Part shown: positions 29,315 through 42,565 of the stretch, piece after piece
Layout of the letters: the number at the start of each line of letters is the position of its first letter
Position numbering within the stretch: the first letter of the stretch is position 1
Assembly (NCBI GenBank): GCA_963978545.1
Contig: OZ021721.1
Span: 43,338,485 to 43,402,484 of the forward strand
Reading direction: 5' to 3'
From: Linyphia triangularis
Taxonomy: Eukaryota; Arthropoda; Arachnida; Araneae; Linyphiidae
DNA: 64,000 bases
Program-made: the position numbers and the translations under genes
Notes under the pieces: model-generated
What the model was told of the DNA's origin: nothing
Database searches by the model: none
The model's input: the letters and a program-made list of their open reading frames with translations, nothing else

Positions 29315-29639
29315 CGATTATTAGACTCTGCGGTGGTTGATGCTCGTACTAAGCATGATCACACACTGTACACGTTGTATGCAAGAGAGGGGTGATCACA
29401 TACCCTATTAATGTCGGTTTTTGTTGTTTGTTTTGAATTTAAACACCATTTTGTAAATATGACGTCATTTTATAATTTATGAAAATTCAATTTTTTTTTT
29501 TTATCTCTGTTTGTAATTCTTTGTTTTGTTTCATGGATAAACATAGAGCTACTTGCAGCATTTCGTGTCAATCAAAGCAGTACTTGTCCATATTTTCACA
29601 TTTTACCGCTCTGTGTTTAACTTTTGGAAGTGAGTTTAC

Positions 29640-30320
29640 ATATTTTTATTAATTATGCATATTATGTTTGTAACAATTTAAATTTACTACTAAAAAACCA
29701 TTTTGAATTAGCCTATTATTCCTACATTTGTAAAGATCAAACAAATACTTAAAGTTTTTTTTTTCCATTGACATATTTTTTTTACTTAAAATGATGTTTA
29801 CTTTTAAAAGTAATTTAATTTACTGTCCTTTAAAGTGAGTTTTTACATTTCTTATAAAATATTGAGAACTAAACTTCCAAATGGAAAGAAACAAAATCGG
29901 AGAGAAGGTGGGGGAGGACTCGACCATTATAATTCTAATGAAAAAAAAGGTTTCTATTAAATTTAAAAAAAAAAAAAAAAATGTTTTATTAACTAATAAT
30001 TAAATATTAAAAAAATACATAATGCAAAAGTTTCAAGCTATGTTTGTTTGACATTTAACAAACTGTCGTTTGAAACAAAAATAATTAATTTATTCATTAT
30101 TTCACAATTTTTGGTTAAAAAATGCATTTTTTTAACATTGATTTGTAATTTGTTTGCCATCATTTAAACTATTAACCGTTCATTAGAAAATTTTGAAATT
30201 TGGTAATTAGACGTGTTTTTTTTAATTTTTTTTTTTATGCCAAATCTAAATATAGCATAATATTACGAAGTTGCAAATGAACATTTTAAAGTTTGTTTAA
30301 AATTTAATATGTAGAGGACC

Positions 30321-30322
<2 letters not shown>
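29640..30322. other. Intergenic AT-rich DNA, no gene seen
   Basis: A-rich and T-rich runs only. Nothing was recognised. Confidence 0.5.
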
Positions 30323-30384
<62 letters not shown>

Positions 30385-30486
30385 TGTTTAATAATATATA
30401 TATAGGCCTCAACTATAATATATATATAGTTGTAGGGCAAAACAGTATGTTTAATAATATATATATATATATATATATTATTAAAC
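30323..30486. repeat. (TA)n tract with nested AT palindromes
   Basis: A 59-bp TA tract (30323-30381) is followed by two copies of AGTATGTTTAATAATATATA. The second copy continues into a TA core and back out as TATTATTAAACAT (about 30446-30486), forming a palindrome. Between them CAACTATA...TATAGTTG (30411-30433) is another palindrome on a TA core. Confidence 0.85.
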
Positions 30487-30544
30487 ATTCAATTATTAAA
30501 CTTTCAATGGAAGTAAAAGTACAATTATTACTTCTATGAATTAC

Positions 30545-30619
30545 AACGGTGTCTTTTTTTTATTCCACCATTTTTTAAAATACAAGATATAACCATCGTT
30601 TAGAATTTTACGCTTGTTG
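30545..30619 (-). repeat. Terminal fragment of the CAGTA-end repeat family
   Basis: Read on the minus strand it gives AAACGATGGTTATATCTTG, matching the terminal block of the repeats at 24245, 25245 and 63758. It ends at a TA dinucleotide (30620-30621). The rest of the element is not recognisable. Confidence 0.55.
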
Positions 30620-30861
30620 TACCATAGAGGGGTAGCCAGATATAGATAGAAATGTCAAGAACACCAATTTAACTAAAAAAACTTCAACTGGCTGCTGTTG
30701 TTTCATGAAAAATTATGGATTTCTTATTTTGAACTATAGGATAACTTTAATGTGTTACTACTTTGTTTAAGGTTATTTGTAAATCGTGTGATATGATACA
30801 AAATGCATACAGTTTTGTATTTAATAGCACTGTTTCTTTTGCAGGTAACATGTTTTAGTAA

Positions 30862-30938
30862 ACGATCGGTTATCCGAAAAATCAGTTATCCAACATCTTC
30901 AGACCAATTATTTTGGATAATAGATTATCTACTACATT
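30862..30938. repeat. Possible pogo/Tigger-type MITE remnant
   Basis: GATCGGTTATCCGAAAAATC at the left and TTTTGGATAATAGATTATC at the right are imperfect inverted copies, about 75 bp end to end. 'GGTTATCCGA' termini are reminiscent of Tigger-type ends. No target-site duplication is clear. Confidence 0.35.
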
Positions 30939-30939
30939 A

Positions 30940-32605
30940 CGTGCCCATTGCAGTTGAACCACATTAGCTAGTTATTTTATCCCAGGTTAAGCACAAAACT
31001 AAATTAGTTTTTGGAAGCGAATGGCTGTTAATGTGCGAAGTATTATTAGTTCTACTTTTCAAGACACATTAGGAAACAACGCAGCATTGTGCGTACTTCC
31101 TTTTTTGAGTACACTTTATTCTCAATAAAAGTTTAAAGATAAAAATACAAAAATCAGGCTAAGGAAAATAGGTTTAATATACATAAACACGGAGATCAAT
31201 TAACAGTTGAAGTTGAATGAATTCTTTTCCGGTGTACAGCGCCATCTCCGCTTTGAGTCACGAATATAAATAATAATTCATTATAAAACTAGCCATTTAA
31301 ATACATGGTAAAATAATTTTGCATTTAAACTAATAGATAGAAGTAATAGGAACTAAAAAATAGAAGTTGATAATAAAATTTATTTATTATAGTGTATACT
31401 TTTCGTATTAAAAACTCAAAATTTTGACTTCTATTTTCAAATATATCAAAATCTGCTTAGTTATTCTAATAATCTATCCATCAAAATTAATAATCTATCA
31501 AAATTAAAAGTTTCAAAACTCATAAAACATTATTTAATAAAGAAGCTGTTTAAAATAATTTTCATTTCTACGATTTTTTTTTAAACTAAGGCGTGGATTT
31601 AAAATCATCTTTATAGGTCAAGAATGAATAAAAGTGTTTCGTATCGTAAAAAATGTTGGATGTTGAGAAATAGCTACACATTTTGAAATCGAAAATGGTT
31701 TACAAGTATTTCACAATACTCCCCGGATTCATCTGAATTTTTCCCCTCAAAGTTAAATTTCACCCAAGGGAGTGATTCGAGAGGAAACGCACTGGATGTT
31801 ATTTTTGATCCTTCGGCATATTAAAAAGATGAAAACAGTGCATATTACTTTGCAACACATTTACAACAGAAGAAATTGTCTGGAAGAAGACAAAATGCGG
31901 GTTCTATCTACAAAAGTTATTTAAGCTTTCAAGTATTATTTTAAAAAAGAACATAGGAGTTAAATGCGTTTGTTATTCGTTCGAAAATCATTTAGATAAA
32001 CTGAAAGAATATTCATCAAAGGAAAAGAATTCGAAATGCTTTATTTAAAATAATTGAATATTTTACTCTAACGCTTTTATGCTGGACTTGGATTCAATTA
32101 AATGTGATTGAAAGGACTTTGAAGTATTTTGAGGTTTTCTGAATAAGATTAAATTGTGAATTATATGGATTAAATTAATTTACTCACTTTTTACGCTTAC
32201 AATAAAATTCCTACATGCACGAAATGAAGTTGACTTTCAATCTTTTGTTGATGATTTTTGATAAGTTTCTTGATGATGATTTTAATTTTAGTATTTAGTA
32301 AAGTATTATCACGGAATTTTTGTAAAACTAAAAAAGTTGTACATAAATGTATTTAAGTATATTTATAAGGATTCGTTAATAACATGTTTGAAGTAAAAAT
32401 TCTCAGAAAAAACAACTATACGATGCAACCAAATGAAACTATAGATTGTTAATTAAATATACTTTTTTCCTTGTCTTATCTCCCATGTTAATAAGTGTTT
32501 ATGGGGTTCAGCACCAAAATTAATAATAATAATAAAAAAATAAAAAAAAATTATACATACTTTTGTATCCAAAATTTATTTTATGTATGGGATGCTATTT
32601 ATATA
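30940..32605. other. Intergenic AT-rich DNA, no gene seen
   Basis: No coding or RNA feature was found in this 1.7-kb stretch. Confidence 0.5.
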
Positions 32606-32607
32606 TA

Positions 32608-34160
32608 GGGGAAAGTACCCCAAAACGGGATAGCTTATCTAATCTTCGCTTTATTTCTTGTTGTGTACAAGGTACATTCCAAAGCTAGACGTCATTTAAA
32701 AGTATACCTTTTCAACTACTTAAAATAAGACCTTTGTCACATTTGTTCAATAATATTTATGTGAAAATACTGGTTTCACAAAGTCTTACACGATCCCGTT
32801 TTACCCTACCAAAGGTGGGTAAAAAGGGATAGGGATTTTTATATTATTAGGTTTTTGCTGATTTTACTTTTGATTTAGTTTTTAGAACAAAAATAGGCTA
32901 CGTTTTTATAGGAAGAAACTTTTTAATTGTAAATTTGAAAAATTACATAACACAGAAATCACATAAAAATGTGTCGTCTTCTTCTTCTGCTCTGGAACAG
33001 GCTTCGTGGGCCTAGCCCTGGCAGCTCGAGCATTGTATCCAGCCTTCTCCAGATTTCGATTCAAGATACAGAGCGTTGCAGAAAATACATGCTTCATCTT
33101 TTTCAGCTTCATCTTCTGAAGACGACGACGTCCAACCTTGGCTAACTGATGATTTTTTTTTTTAATTTTTTTTTCTCTTAGGTTTTCTTATGTTAGGTCC
33201 ATTTTCTTCAATTTTTGAAAAAAAATTCAGATTCAGAGTAACATTGTTTAACTTTACTGCTTGTTTTGCATTTCCACTTGGTTTTCTTTAACGCCTCGTT
33301 TGTTTTCTCTTCGGAACATTCAAGAGACTGGTTTTGGCAGCCCTTTTTTTCAGCTTTTGAGTTCTTTCCCGTTTTTTTTTTTTTTTTTTTCACCCTCTTC
33401 TTCCAACTCAAGTTTATATGGGCCTCCTGTTATAATTGCTGTTTAGTTGTGATTAGCTTATGTTTTTATAATATTATAGTGCGCACAATGGGTGGTTTTC
33501 TGGTTTATCTTTGTATACGGTGCCCCAAAAAAAAGATTTAAAAAAAAACTCAACTTTTTTGAATTTAAAACTTAAATTTTTGGTCAAAATATTTTTCTGA
33601 CTTACAGTTTTAACCTATAACTAAATTGTTGTAATTGATTATACATATTTTAATTCATTACTTATTTCAATTTAAATAACTTAAACACATTGCCAAAACA
33701 TTAATGGAAATGGTCGGGTAAAACGGGACACATCAAAATTGTATCCCGTTTTGGGAACCCCAAAAGTGTCCCGTTTTGCCCGACTGTGATTCTTTTGACA
33801 ACATAAATGGCTGACCCCTGAACCGTCACTCACTAGCAATATTTAAATACATGAAATTGTTGTTAAATGAGCTATAAACAAAACACAGTACTTACCGGAA
33901 TTGTTCCGAAGGACGGAGAAGCACAAGGATAGTTGTTCTACAGTCGAAAAAAGTACAAAGTAAGTAAAAATCTCACTTGAAAACTTTGAAAAAATATTTC
34001 TTTGCGAAACAAGTGGCTAGAGTTGAGAGATCAACTGATAATGCTGTGATGGCGGTCGGGAACCAGTTTAGCCTTTCTCCCGCGAAAAAGCACTACCAGT
34101 CAAGACCCGAGGCTCAATATCCCGTTTTGCCCGCCTATCCCGTTTTGGGGAACTCTCCCC
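32608..34160. mobile_element. 1.55-kb DNA element with GGGGAAAGT..CCCCAAAACGGG ends
   Basis: Terminal inverted repeats of about 26 bp differ at two positions. The left reads GGGGAAAGTACCCCAAAACG and continues GGATAG; the right is its complement. Both ends abut TA (32606-32607 and 34161-34162). Further CCCGTTTTG/CAAAACGGG words lie subterminally and in the interior (about 32790, 33715-33790, 34110), as if they were repeated protein-binding sites. Two minus-strand frames inside (32906-33112 and 33208-33411) are Lys-rich and may be remnants of one protein, but I recognise no transposase motif. Confidence 0.75.
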
Positions 34161-34162
34161 TA

Positions 34163-34945
<783 letters not shown>

Positions 34946-35269
34946 GATTTTTGACGAAATTTTGGTACTGGATCCCCTTAAATTAATTGCATTCTTATTC
35001 ACCATTATTTCATATGAAGATTTAAACGCTCACTCTACTTAGCCCTGAAGTTGAGGGATTTCATTACAGAGGTTTCTAAAGCCATGAAAATTGCTTTGAT
35101 AATGTATCATTTATACCCTGCCCCATTTATTTTAATTCTTACTAATTTATTCAAAAGAAATTCATGTGATTAATAGAAATACTTGAGATACTGGTAAGTA
35201 AAATTGCGTGATTATAGAAAGAATTATATATCATTATGTTATATGTGTGTAATGAGTTTTATTCATGGA

Positions 35270-35450
35270 TTGGTTGGTTGTTTTCAGATTATCTGGCTCC
35301 GTCAGCAACACGAGGGCTATAATGCGTCGAAACATTCGTCATTAGACAAGTCAACATACATTTACAAACACCCATGCCTCACACGGGACTCGAACCCGCA
35401 ACCTCGCGGTTTAGAAGCTAGCACGCTAATCACTATACCGTTTGGTCATC
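35270..35450 (-). mobile_element. tRNA-derived SINE with perfect 14-bp target-site duplication
   Basis: GTTTTATTCATGGA occurs at 35256-35269 and again at 35451-35464, exactly flanking a 181-bp insert. On the minus strand the insert starts with a tRNA-like head (35374-35450) having an A-box-like TAGTGATTAGCGTGCTAGC and a B box GGTTGCGGGTTCGAGTCCCG. The anticodon loop CTTCTAA corresponds to Arg-TCT, and the T stem is intact. The anticodon stem has lost pairing, so it is not a working tRNA. A body of about 95 bp follows and ends in AACAACCAACCA. The exact duplication suggests a fairly recent insertion. Confidence 0.85.
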
Positions 35451-36560
35451 GTTTTATTCATGGAAATTCAGTAGATGTATATTTAAGTAATTGTTTATGG
35501 AGGCTTTTACTTGTTCTTCTTGTGTGTGTTAATGTATTATGCACTTTGTAAGAAAAATATTTAATGTCCAAAACAGCTGATTGCAGTTTTTTTTACTACT
35601 TTCTTCAAAATGTATGAATTTGGCACACTTTAATGCATTTATATATTTTCATGTAAGGTAACGTGAAAACTGTATTATATATATATATATTTTGAACACT
35701 GACCAACTTTAACAAATACATATAATATATTTAAAAAATGCCAACCATTGTCAATGTGTGGAGTTTTGAGAAACGTACTGAAGAAAGTTGTGATCATCAT
35801 TTAGGTCTATGCTAAGTCAATTTGTAAGTTTTAAAATATTTGGAAAAATATTTATATAATGTTCTCTGCTCTTGAATTAAAAACTATAAAATCAGAGTTA
35901 AGGAATGAAATGTATCAATAATTTCTTTATTTTATTAGAATTATTCTTGTTCATAAGATTAATCAAACATAGTGTCACAAAAAGATTATCCCAAGGTTTT
36001 TTCTAAAATTATTACTGTCATAAAATGGTGCAATTTTCATAGGTGATATATTTAAAAAGATATTAAAACATGATCTATACAGAACCCATTCCTTCATATT
36101 ACCCATTAAAATGATCAATTTAGTTGTTGCACATACTTTCTCTTAACACATTCCCCTTCCATAGTACGTAAATCACGTTTTTTCATACATTCTGTTTCGG
36201 TTTCTTTGAAAGCTACTATTGTTTTGTTAACAAATGACTTGAAATTAGAAACACATTTTTAATTTATCATTTTGTGCCACAAAACCTGTATAGCATAAAA
36301 ATTATATAATTTTAAAGTTATATAAAGTTAAATTAATTTACCTTAAAAATAACGCAACCGTTTTGTGATTTATTTCCTTATTTTTACCACCTTTAAAACT
36401 CAGCCTTATTCCCTGTTTCTAACAGTTCAAATGAAACATTAAAAGGCATTCTATTTTCGACTTTCTGTATTTATAAACGTTGAAGTACAGTTCTACTGAT
36501 AAAGTTAAAAAGTGAAAGCAAAAAAAAAATCAATACATATTATATAAAGTGTTCAAGATA

Positions 36561-36590
36561 ATAATTCTGCAGGCTGTATAGGTGCTCCTA

Positions 36591-36668
<78 letters not shown>

Positions 36669-36698
36669 TAGGAGCACCTGTACAGCCTGCAGAATTAT
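36561..36698. repeat. Near-perfect 138-bp palindrome with a (TA)n core
   Basis: The 38-bp left arm (36561-36598, including TTCTGCAGGCTGTATAGGTG) is repeated in reverse complement at 36661-36698 with a single mismatch. The DNA between them is pure TA repeat, itself self-complementary, so the whole 138 bp can form a hairpin or cruciform. A partial further copy, CTGCCTGCAGAATATATA, follows at about 36701. Confidence 0.92.
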
Positions 36699-36709
36699 AC
36701 CTGCCTGCA

Positions 36710-36852
<143 letters not shown>

Positions 36853-37067
36853 TATAATGTATTCTATGATTAAAAGATCAAGTCTTAATTTCATGAATTA
36901 ATATGATATGCTTCATGATTTTTTTTTTAAATTTACAGAGGTTTATATAAATTTAAATGCTGTATCTTGTTAATCTTATTAAATATATCACCTATGAATA
37001 CCGCACCATTTTATGACGGTAATGATTTTAGGAAAAAACCTCGTGATAGTGACACTGTTTAATTGAT

Positions 37068-37204
<137 letters not shown>

Positions 37205-39554
37205 ACTTTGTATATATATGTGTATGTACTCTTTGAATATATAAATAAATACTTTTTGCTAATTCTGAAATGATAATTATTAATATCTTTTGTTTTCATT
37301 TGGTATTTTCTCTCTTTCTCTAATTTAATTGTTACAAGAAAACAGTAGACAATTCAATGAAATAGGCCAATGCACTTTACAAACAGACAATCTTTTTACT
37401 TACATTTTTCTTCCAAACATGTTACATAAGCAGTGGGTCAGAATACAGAACAGAAACGCACACGAAAATGCATTAAATACATAGGATTTATCAGCAGTTT
37501 TTGGTTCACAGACTAGTAGATACTCACAAGTTTACAAATGAGCTCACGTTATTAAGAGTTTAAGATAGTTACGCAGACAAGTGTGGCTTTAACAAGTGCA
37601 CGCAAAGCGGTCATTTGTATTTTCTTTATAAAAACATGTTATTCTCACTTTATCCAACTCATAATATTACTACTCGTTCAACTATAAAATAAGTATTTTT
37701 GATTTTTATTGTAAGTACACATCAACTCTTTTCATTGATTTTTATTGTGATGCCTCAGATATGGTAATATCAAAAATATACTCTTTAGAGAAAACAAACA
37801 GTTCGAATGTTGAATCAAGCATCTCCCAATAATAAATTTAAGTTTTTACGTATTTCGAATTCTGGTTTACTTTCAGAAAATCATTTACATATTTAACTAA
37901 AAAACTAGATTTGATATTTGTAACAAATTAACAGTGTAGCTTGTGAAATAGCAATTTGCATTAGTTTAGCAATGAAACAGCAATAGATAAATAGCAATTA
38001 CAACAGTTTTGCTTATGAAATATCAAGAACACAACTTTTGTTTTTACTTATTAAAAAGATATTTATTAAAATAAAAAAAAATCAATAAAAAGTATTTCGT
38101 ATAAATTTAGAGTAATCCTTTTAAATTTTAAAATAGTGAAAAATTAAATTTAGATCTTTTTGTACAACGATACAAAGTTAATACTCATTTACATTAAAAA
38201 CAATACATGATTTCCTAGATTATATAGTAATATTCAAAATAATACTTGTAAATTACTTCTTGAATTTTTATGCTAACAATGGAATATTTCACAATAATGA
38301 TTAAAAGCTACAATATTTTAAACGTAGATTCTTACAGAGGTTCAAATGAATATTGTAATAAAATGCTACATTTATTATTTTTATTTTTGAAAAAGGAAGA
38401 AATTTAGGGATATTACAATTTAAGTCACTTTATTTTGGAAATCATGTCGATAGGGTTCTCTTCTCGATGTGGAATGTTTGAAGTATAAGCTCCATTACAA
38501 AGTTATGAATGATACCAAAAATCGAATTGTATCAACCAGAACGTATAAGATAGATCTTAGACGATGAATATGACTCTTTTGAAAAAATATTTGAAAGTTT
38601 TAATAAAAATATGAGTTAATTATTTAAAAAAATAAATAACTGAACGTCTAAATAAAAGCAATGCTTTATTGCACTGTTGATAGTAAGTAATAGAACTATT
38701 AATACAAAATAAAATAAGCTCATTAAAATATATATAAAATAATAAAACAGATTTAATAAAAACAACTCCAAGGCAAGAGTTATTTTTAACAAACAAGCTA
38801 AAATAATAGCTTAATATAATAAAATTATTACTTAAACCAGGTAAAAAATAACTGAAATTTTTAAAATTATAACCTTTCATATAACATTGAGGGAGAGAGA
38901 GAGAGGTTAAACATACCAAACTAAAATACATACTTAATCTGATGCATAATTTTTTTTAGATAAATCATGTTTAATATTTTAATAAATAAATATTTATAAT
39001 TAGCGACTAGCAGAATATTGTTTATTAATATATCTCGCGATCATTTAATGCCACAATTTATTTGATAAAACATTCTGGAATACTACTCATGTTTATTACT
39101 ATTACTATTTCATGTTTTAGTTCAAAGTAACATTCTTAAAATTTTATCCTGTAATATCCGTATTTGTAATTTGAAAAAGTGTTATCAATTCCTGAAGCGT
39201 AAACAAGAAATTGAACATATTGGGAAAAAATGTCATTTCCATTTTCTAAACAGTGTTTCTTTACTCCCAAAGTTAGAAGAAATCCCTTCTCTCGGAAAAA
39301 GTCAGCCACTAATTTCACGGTTTTTTCATCTGAAACACACCTTAATGTCCGCTAGAAGTTTGCTTCAACGCACCCCGCCTTAAAGTATCTCGCTATTGTG
39401 TGAAATGAACCTTATCTGAAGCAAAGAAACTACTGATCGGATTTTCGACGTTCAAGCCCTGTTTTCCAGCTCTTCGGATAACACAACCGAAAACTCTAGG
39501 AACGGAACTAGTATTGAATTCTTTCTCCGTTGCGAAAATTCCCTCAGACATTTT
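37205..39554. other. Intergenic AT-rich DNA, no gene seen
   Basis: Frames at 38620-38931 and 39136-39383 have no recognisable motif. No repeat ends or RNA genes were found. Confidence 0.5.
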
Positions 39555-39800
39555 CCTTGTTTTCCTCTAACGTTATATTTAATCACATATGTTAGTTAAT
39601 GACCTAAGGGATTCTTATTTGGTCTTTTAAAGTGATTCTTTGTATGGATTGAATTTTTACAAACGCTTAAGAATATCGAACTTTTTATAATTTTTTTAAT
39701 TCCTTTTTCCTTTCCGTCGTTTTGTAAAATCTCGCTTGTTACTTAATGACCTTAGAGATCCTTGTTTAGCTTTTGAAACGATTCGTTGAATTGGTTTAAT
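39555..39800. repeat. Diverged direct repeat, about 145-bp period
   Basis: TTAGTTAATGACCTAAGGGA at about 39592 recurs as TTACTTAATGACCTTAGAGA at about 39739. Both are followed by matching 'ttttgaaagtgattc'-like sequence, and the upstream parts are weakly similar. It is a non-coding tandem duplication. Confidence 0.55.
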
Positions 39801-42565
39801 TGATGGAATAGTTTGAGGAGGTTTAAAGATGTTTTTTTTTTTAGTTTACGTACTAGTTTTAAGTTGATTTTTATATATTGTCTCGTCTGAAAACTTTTAT
39901 TTTATTCGTTGCAGAAAATGTTTCGAATGGGTTTAGCTAATACTGTGCTATTAACTTATTATCTTTATATGGAATTAAATAAATGCTTTGGAATGATTTC
40001 AAGTCATTTCCTATCGATGTAAAATAATAAGTTTTGACAAAAATTGTAAATATGTTTTTGAAATTATGAATTGGAATTGAATGTTATTAACCAATTTGAA
40101 AAAGAAATAGTGTTTAGCATTATTTCGAAAAGTATATAATTTAGTTAAACTAAAATGTTAATACATTTATCTTCATGATATTTATTTAAGAACGTAGTTT
40201 TTAAAATTAGTTAATTTATATAATATTTCTTTCTTAAAATAGTGGCAATAATGAACAAAAAACGTAACATGAGTGAACTGAATTTAACTGATATACACAC
40301 AAAATATAAATATTGAAAATTTTTGTTTGTAAGAACATTTTTATTTATATCGTAGCTTTTTATTGAATTCTAATGAATTGTATGAGCTTAGCCGCTATGT
40401 ATAATCATTCGAGTATTTAGTTTATTATTCTAAATTAAAATATCCGATTGACAAAATTTAAATATAATGTATAACTGTTTGAGTTTGTGCTGATTACATT
40501 TCCATTTTCATACTAAACAGAAAATTCGAAAATACCCTAAGTCGCGATTTTTTTCAGTCTAGTATTGAAGGAATTGTAATAAATACGTATAAAATATTGT
40601 TTTTCGTTTTAATTATGTATTGCTTTGGAAAAACGATAGTATTATCTGAGACAGTTAAATGCCATTATAAATATAGATATTTTTATTGAATATCTGAATA
40701 CTCTCGTCAGTTGGATGATAAATCCCGTAGTATTTCATATACTGATGATATTGGTGGAATAAAAAATTATATGATCACAGTAAATTTGTAGGAAAATACT
40801 GTTAAAATTCACTAGCTTATATTATAATGTTTCAGAACATGAATTTGATAAAATTAAATACTAATATAGTTGAATGCAATTTAGTTTCACTGAATTGGTC
40901 ATTAGAAATTATATTCTTATTTTTATAGATTTTATTAAAATCAACATTTATCGATTTGTTTTAAGTTAATAAGATGATTACGATCTTATGAGAGCAAAAT
41001 CAGGAGTCGTTTTATAATGAATAATGTTTAACACAATATAATATTTTTTTCTGCTGAAATGTTTTTATAATTATTGAATTGAATGCACAAAAATCACTAA
41101 ACACATTTCAATTAACACAAAAAATATTTTCCTTCACTTATAAAGTCTTGGCGATATCTTTATCCGATAACCTAGAAAATGCTGTCTTTCTTTACAAAAG
41201 CTTTATTTTGCCATTCTTTATAAAAGCTTTATTTTACCATTCTTTACTTAACGACTTACGGGGCATAGGGTTACTCCGGTTATGTGAGCTCTTGTATAAA
41301 CTTTGAGTAAAGAAGAATGCATCTACGTAAGGATCGCACTAAGGCACAGAGGAAACAATATTACCAGATCCAATGGATAGGGAAAACATTGACTAAAGCC
41401 TAATTCTCATAACACATGCTTAAGACCAGACACAAACGGTAGATAATTAAATATCAAGATTTTTTTCTGGTGTTACTGTTTTAATAGTGTAAATTGTTGT
41501 TTTCCGTCATTGAAGGACAGCAGTACAAAATTATTTTTATTCAGCTGTAGTGCACGTGATGTGAAAGAGTTTAAAACACGCCTTCTTTCATAATAATCAA
41601 TTCTGCATATCCTTTAAATCCTTACTTACGAAAATACTCTTTTCAATTTCTGCGGTCTAAGTTTATGTCTATGATACTTTGAATGGGTAATCTGCTTTCC
41701 AGTAACAGTTCCAATATTTTTTTAATTACCCATTTTTTCCACTGTGCGTCTGATTAGAATCAGTGTTGAAATGAAAACAATGTAATGTGTGAAATGAGAA
41801 ATTTTTCTCAGATGCTCTCATGTTAACTAATGTCACAAAAATACGTTGTTTCCTGAATGAAATTTGATCTCCTTCTTTCATACGTGGACCACAGCTGGCA
41901 TAAAAAATTCCCCTTCCTATACCCGCTTGATATATCCTTGGTGCGTGAAACCTAGCACCATATATGGCTTTCATTTCGAGTAACAAAGTTTTTAAAGTTA
42001 GTTATCCACCGATGCATACTCTATAGGAAGGGAACGCGGCATTAAAAACATACACACGTTCGGCAACAATCTTCGTGTGCCTGGTTAAACAAACTTCGAC
42101 AACTTTGTATATACTTGATAAAACTTTTCGACGTGAAATCTCCATTTATCACATTATAAAATGTCCGCTTCACTTTTGAGCAACACCACTAGGTCGTATA
42201 GACGGTACACTTCTGTGTATGTGTATATATATTTATATATATTTATAATGTATATGTATAATATATAACGTTTACATGCATATGCAACAATATCTTTAGT
42301 TCATCGATCTAGTGTACAAATCAAGAAGCATAATGCGACGCATTGCGCGAAAAATATATAACGTATTCAACAGTTACTGAGTGGGCTATCATGGAATGTC
42401 AGAAGCACCAAATCAGTAAAAGAGCTGTTGTGCACGGATATACTCCTGCAACCCGATAAAAAGATTTCATGTTATCTCTTTCGGGATTTGTCCACACTGA
42501 ATAAAGTCACTGCAAAGTGAGTTTTAACGGCAAATGTCGATGTGACATGAGGTAGAGTAACAATG
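39801..42565. other. Intergenic DNA downstream of the kekkon-like gene
   Basis: Should include the gene's 3' UTR adjacent to 42566, but no clear AATAAA signal on the minus strand was found close to the stop. A 22-bp tandem duplication (AAAAGCTTTATTTTRCCATT) lies at about 41198-41242. The minus-strand 86-codon frame at 41726-41986 is less AT-biased than its surroundings but has no motif I recognise. Confidence 0.45.

Larger units (their letters stand above)
28255..29636 (+). mobile_element. Defective Tc1-like transposon, copy 1
   Basis: It is bounded by inverted repeats. The left end is CAATCACTTCCAAAAGTTAA and the right end the complement of AACTCACTTCCAAAAGTTAA, with similarity continuing to about 38 bp. 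It is flanked by TA at 28253-28254 and 29637-29638, the target duplication of the Tc1/mariner superfamily. It encloses a broken transposase on the plus strand. At 1382 bp it is shorter than a typical 1.6-kb Tc1. Compared with the reverse-orientation copy at 52.7-54.4 kb, it lacks about 180 bp just after the transposase ATG. Confidence 0.9.

Noticed and set aside
35374..35450. A functional tRNA-Arg gene on the minus strand
   Set aside because: The anticodon stem does not pair and the acceptor 3' half is missing; the 14-bp target duplication around a longer body shows a SINE.
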